Below, one piece after another: positions 4,315-5,167 of a stretch of DNA of 5,167 nucleotides. The stretch covers positions 1-5,167 of the forward strand of contig NZ_CALTWS010000190.1 of NCBI RefSeq assembly GCF_943913055.1, in the 5' to 3' direction. A program made the translations under genes and the position numbers. This DNA is from an uncultured Brevundimonas sp. (GTDB lineage Bacteria > Pseudomonadota > Alphaproteobacteria > Caulobacterales > Caulobacteraceae). The notes under the pieces are model-generated. The model ran no database searches, was not told the origin of the DNA, and was given only the letters and a program-made list of their open reading frames with translations. The stretch's first letter is position 1. Each line of letters starts with the position of its first letter.

Positions 4315-5167
4315 CCGGGGTCGCCTTCTCTCGCCGTCATCTGCTGGGCGTCGGGGCGGCGGCGGTCGCCGTCGGCACCCTGTCCCGGCCGGTCAGGGCC
4401 TTCGGCCAGACCGAGATGCTGTCGCCCGCGGCGATGCGCGAAGACATTCGGCTTCTGCGCCGCGCCTACGAGACCCTGCATCCGGGTCTGCTGCGCTACA
4501 ATACGCCGGAGCAGATCGCCGCCGGATTCGAGCGGCTGGAGGCGGAGAGCGCGACGCCGCGGACGTTGGAGGCCTTTTATCTGCGGCTGTCGCGGTTTCT
4601 GGCGACACTGCGTTGCGGGCACTCCTATGCCAACTTCTACAACCAGTCGCGGGTGGTGCAGACGCGGCTTTTCGAAGCCTCCGATCGCCTGCCGTTCCAA
4701 TTCCTGTGGCTGGGCGACCGCATGATCGTCACGGCCGATCCGACCGACACGGGCATCGCCCCGGGCAGCGAGATCGTCCGGCTGAATGGCCGTGCGGCAG
4801 GCGAAGTTCTGGCCGGGCTGATGGCCGTGGCCCGCGCCGATGGCGGCAATGACGGCAAGCGGCGTCAGCTGATGTCGGTCCAGGGGCAGGACGGCTATGA
4901 GAGTTTCGACATCTTCTATCCCCTGATGTTCGGCTCTCGTGCCCGCCATATGCTGGACGTGATCGGCCCGGACGGTCGCACGCGTCGAACTGAGGTGGAG
5001 GCGATCTCGCTGGACTCGCGGCGGGCCCAGCGGCCGCCCGTCGTGGATGCAAGCGACGACACCCCCGCCTGGACGATAGAGCGGCGCGGCCCTGCGGCGG
5101 TGCTGACCATGCCGGGCTGGGGCCTGTACAACAGCGACTGGAACTGGGCCGGCTGGCTGAATGACCG
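4311..5167 (+). CDS. Tat-exported S41 peptidase-like protein, N-terminal part (3' end outside window)
   Basis: An open frame of 285 complete codons running off the right edge. The N-terminus has a twin-arginine signal: FSRRHLLGVG (residues 6-15), a hydrophobic core to about residue 24 and a likely cleavage near residues 30-32. The mature part starts with a helical region typical of S41 tail-specific proteases, including DIRLLRRAYETLHPGLLRYN (45-64) and LRCGHSYANF (100-109; the family often has L-x-D/C-GH). A PDZ-like section follows (about 127-175, with GIAPGSEIVRLNGR at 148-161). The S41 catalytic Ser and Lys would lie further on, so activity cannot be judged. The only in-frame start that keeps the Tat signal is TTG at 4311; the first ATG (4416) lies beyond it. 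The ribosome site is poor, so expression probably relies on coupling to the upstream gene, whose TGA overlaps the TTG. The Tat signal implies export as a folded protein. Confidence 0.85.
   Translation, partial: MTGVAFSRRHLLGVGAAAVAVGTLSRPVRAFGQTEMLSPAAMREDIRLLRRAYETLHPGLLRYNTPEQIAAGFERLEAESATPRTLEAFYLRLSRFLATLRCGHSYANFYNQSRVVQTRLFEASDRLPFQFLWLGDRMIVTADPTDTGIAPGSEIVRLNGRAAGEVLAGLMAVARADGGNDGKRRQLMSVQGQDGYESFDIFYPLMFGSRARHMLDVIGPDGRTRRTEVEAISLDSRRAQRPPVVDASDDTPAWTIERRGPAAVLTMPGWGLYNSDWNWAGWLND

Noticed and set aside
4304..4852. Plus-strand frame of 182 codons from a GTG at 4304
   Set aside because: Product is Arg/Gly-rich without domain features; the overlapping frame from 4311 has a Tat signal, S41 N-terminal motifs and a PDZ-like section.
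4221..4949. Minus-strand frame of 242 codons
   Set aside because: Antisense shadow of the small helical protein and the Tat/S41 gene; no recognisable motif.

Overview
The window reads as chromosomal DNA from an alphaproteobacterium, most likely Caulobacteraceae (Brevundimonas-like). This is inferred from the high GC content (about two-thirds by eye), a promoter resembling the Caulobacter housekeeping form, a DUF1289 protein and a TIGR02281-type periplasmic aspartic protease. No sequence search was possible, so the genus is a guess. I see no tRNA, rRNA, CRISPR array, transposase or phage gene.

Left part (1-1500). A TauE/SafE-family membrane permease enters from the left edge and converges on a membrane-anchored retropepsin-like aspartic protease; the two stop codons overlap in one CTAG. 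Upstream of the protease is a small inverted repeat (1152-1259) built from 7-bp units starting with GG. Its right arm supplies the last eight codons and the stop of the next minus-strand gene, a 75-residue four-cysteine DUF1289 protein.

Centre (1490-1890). A compact transcription unit lies here: a Caulobacter-type promoter, a leader whose 11-bp hairpin buries the Shine-Dalgarno sequence, a 51-codon gene of unknown function (1608-1763) and a strong intrinsic terminator. This is the least explained and most interesting part of the window. A second GC-rich hairpin (1832-1874) precedes the next gene.

Right part (1890-5167). Four plus-strand genes follow. The first is a crotonase-superfamily enzyme lacking both glutamates of classical enoyl-CoA hydratase. 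The second is a membrane-embedded AraC-type regulator with about seven helices and a C-terminal double helix-turn-helix. The third is a 127-residue protein with a hydrophobic N-terminus. The last is a Tat-exported S41-peptidase-like protein that runs off the right edge. The last two are translationally coupled through a TTGA start/stop overlap. A working reading is that the membrane regulator senses an envelope or lipophilic signal and the small protein and S41-like protein act outside the cytoplasmic membrane; only the gene order supports this link.
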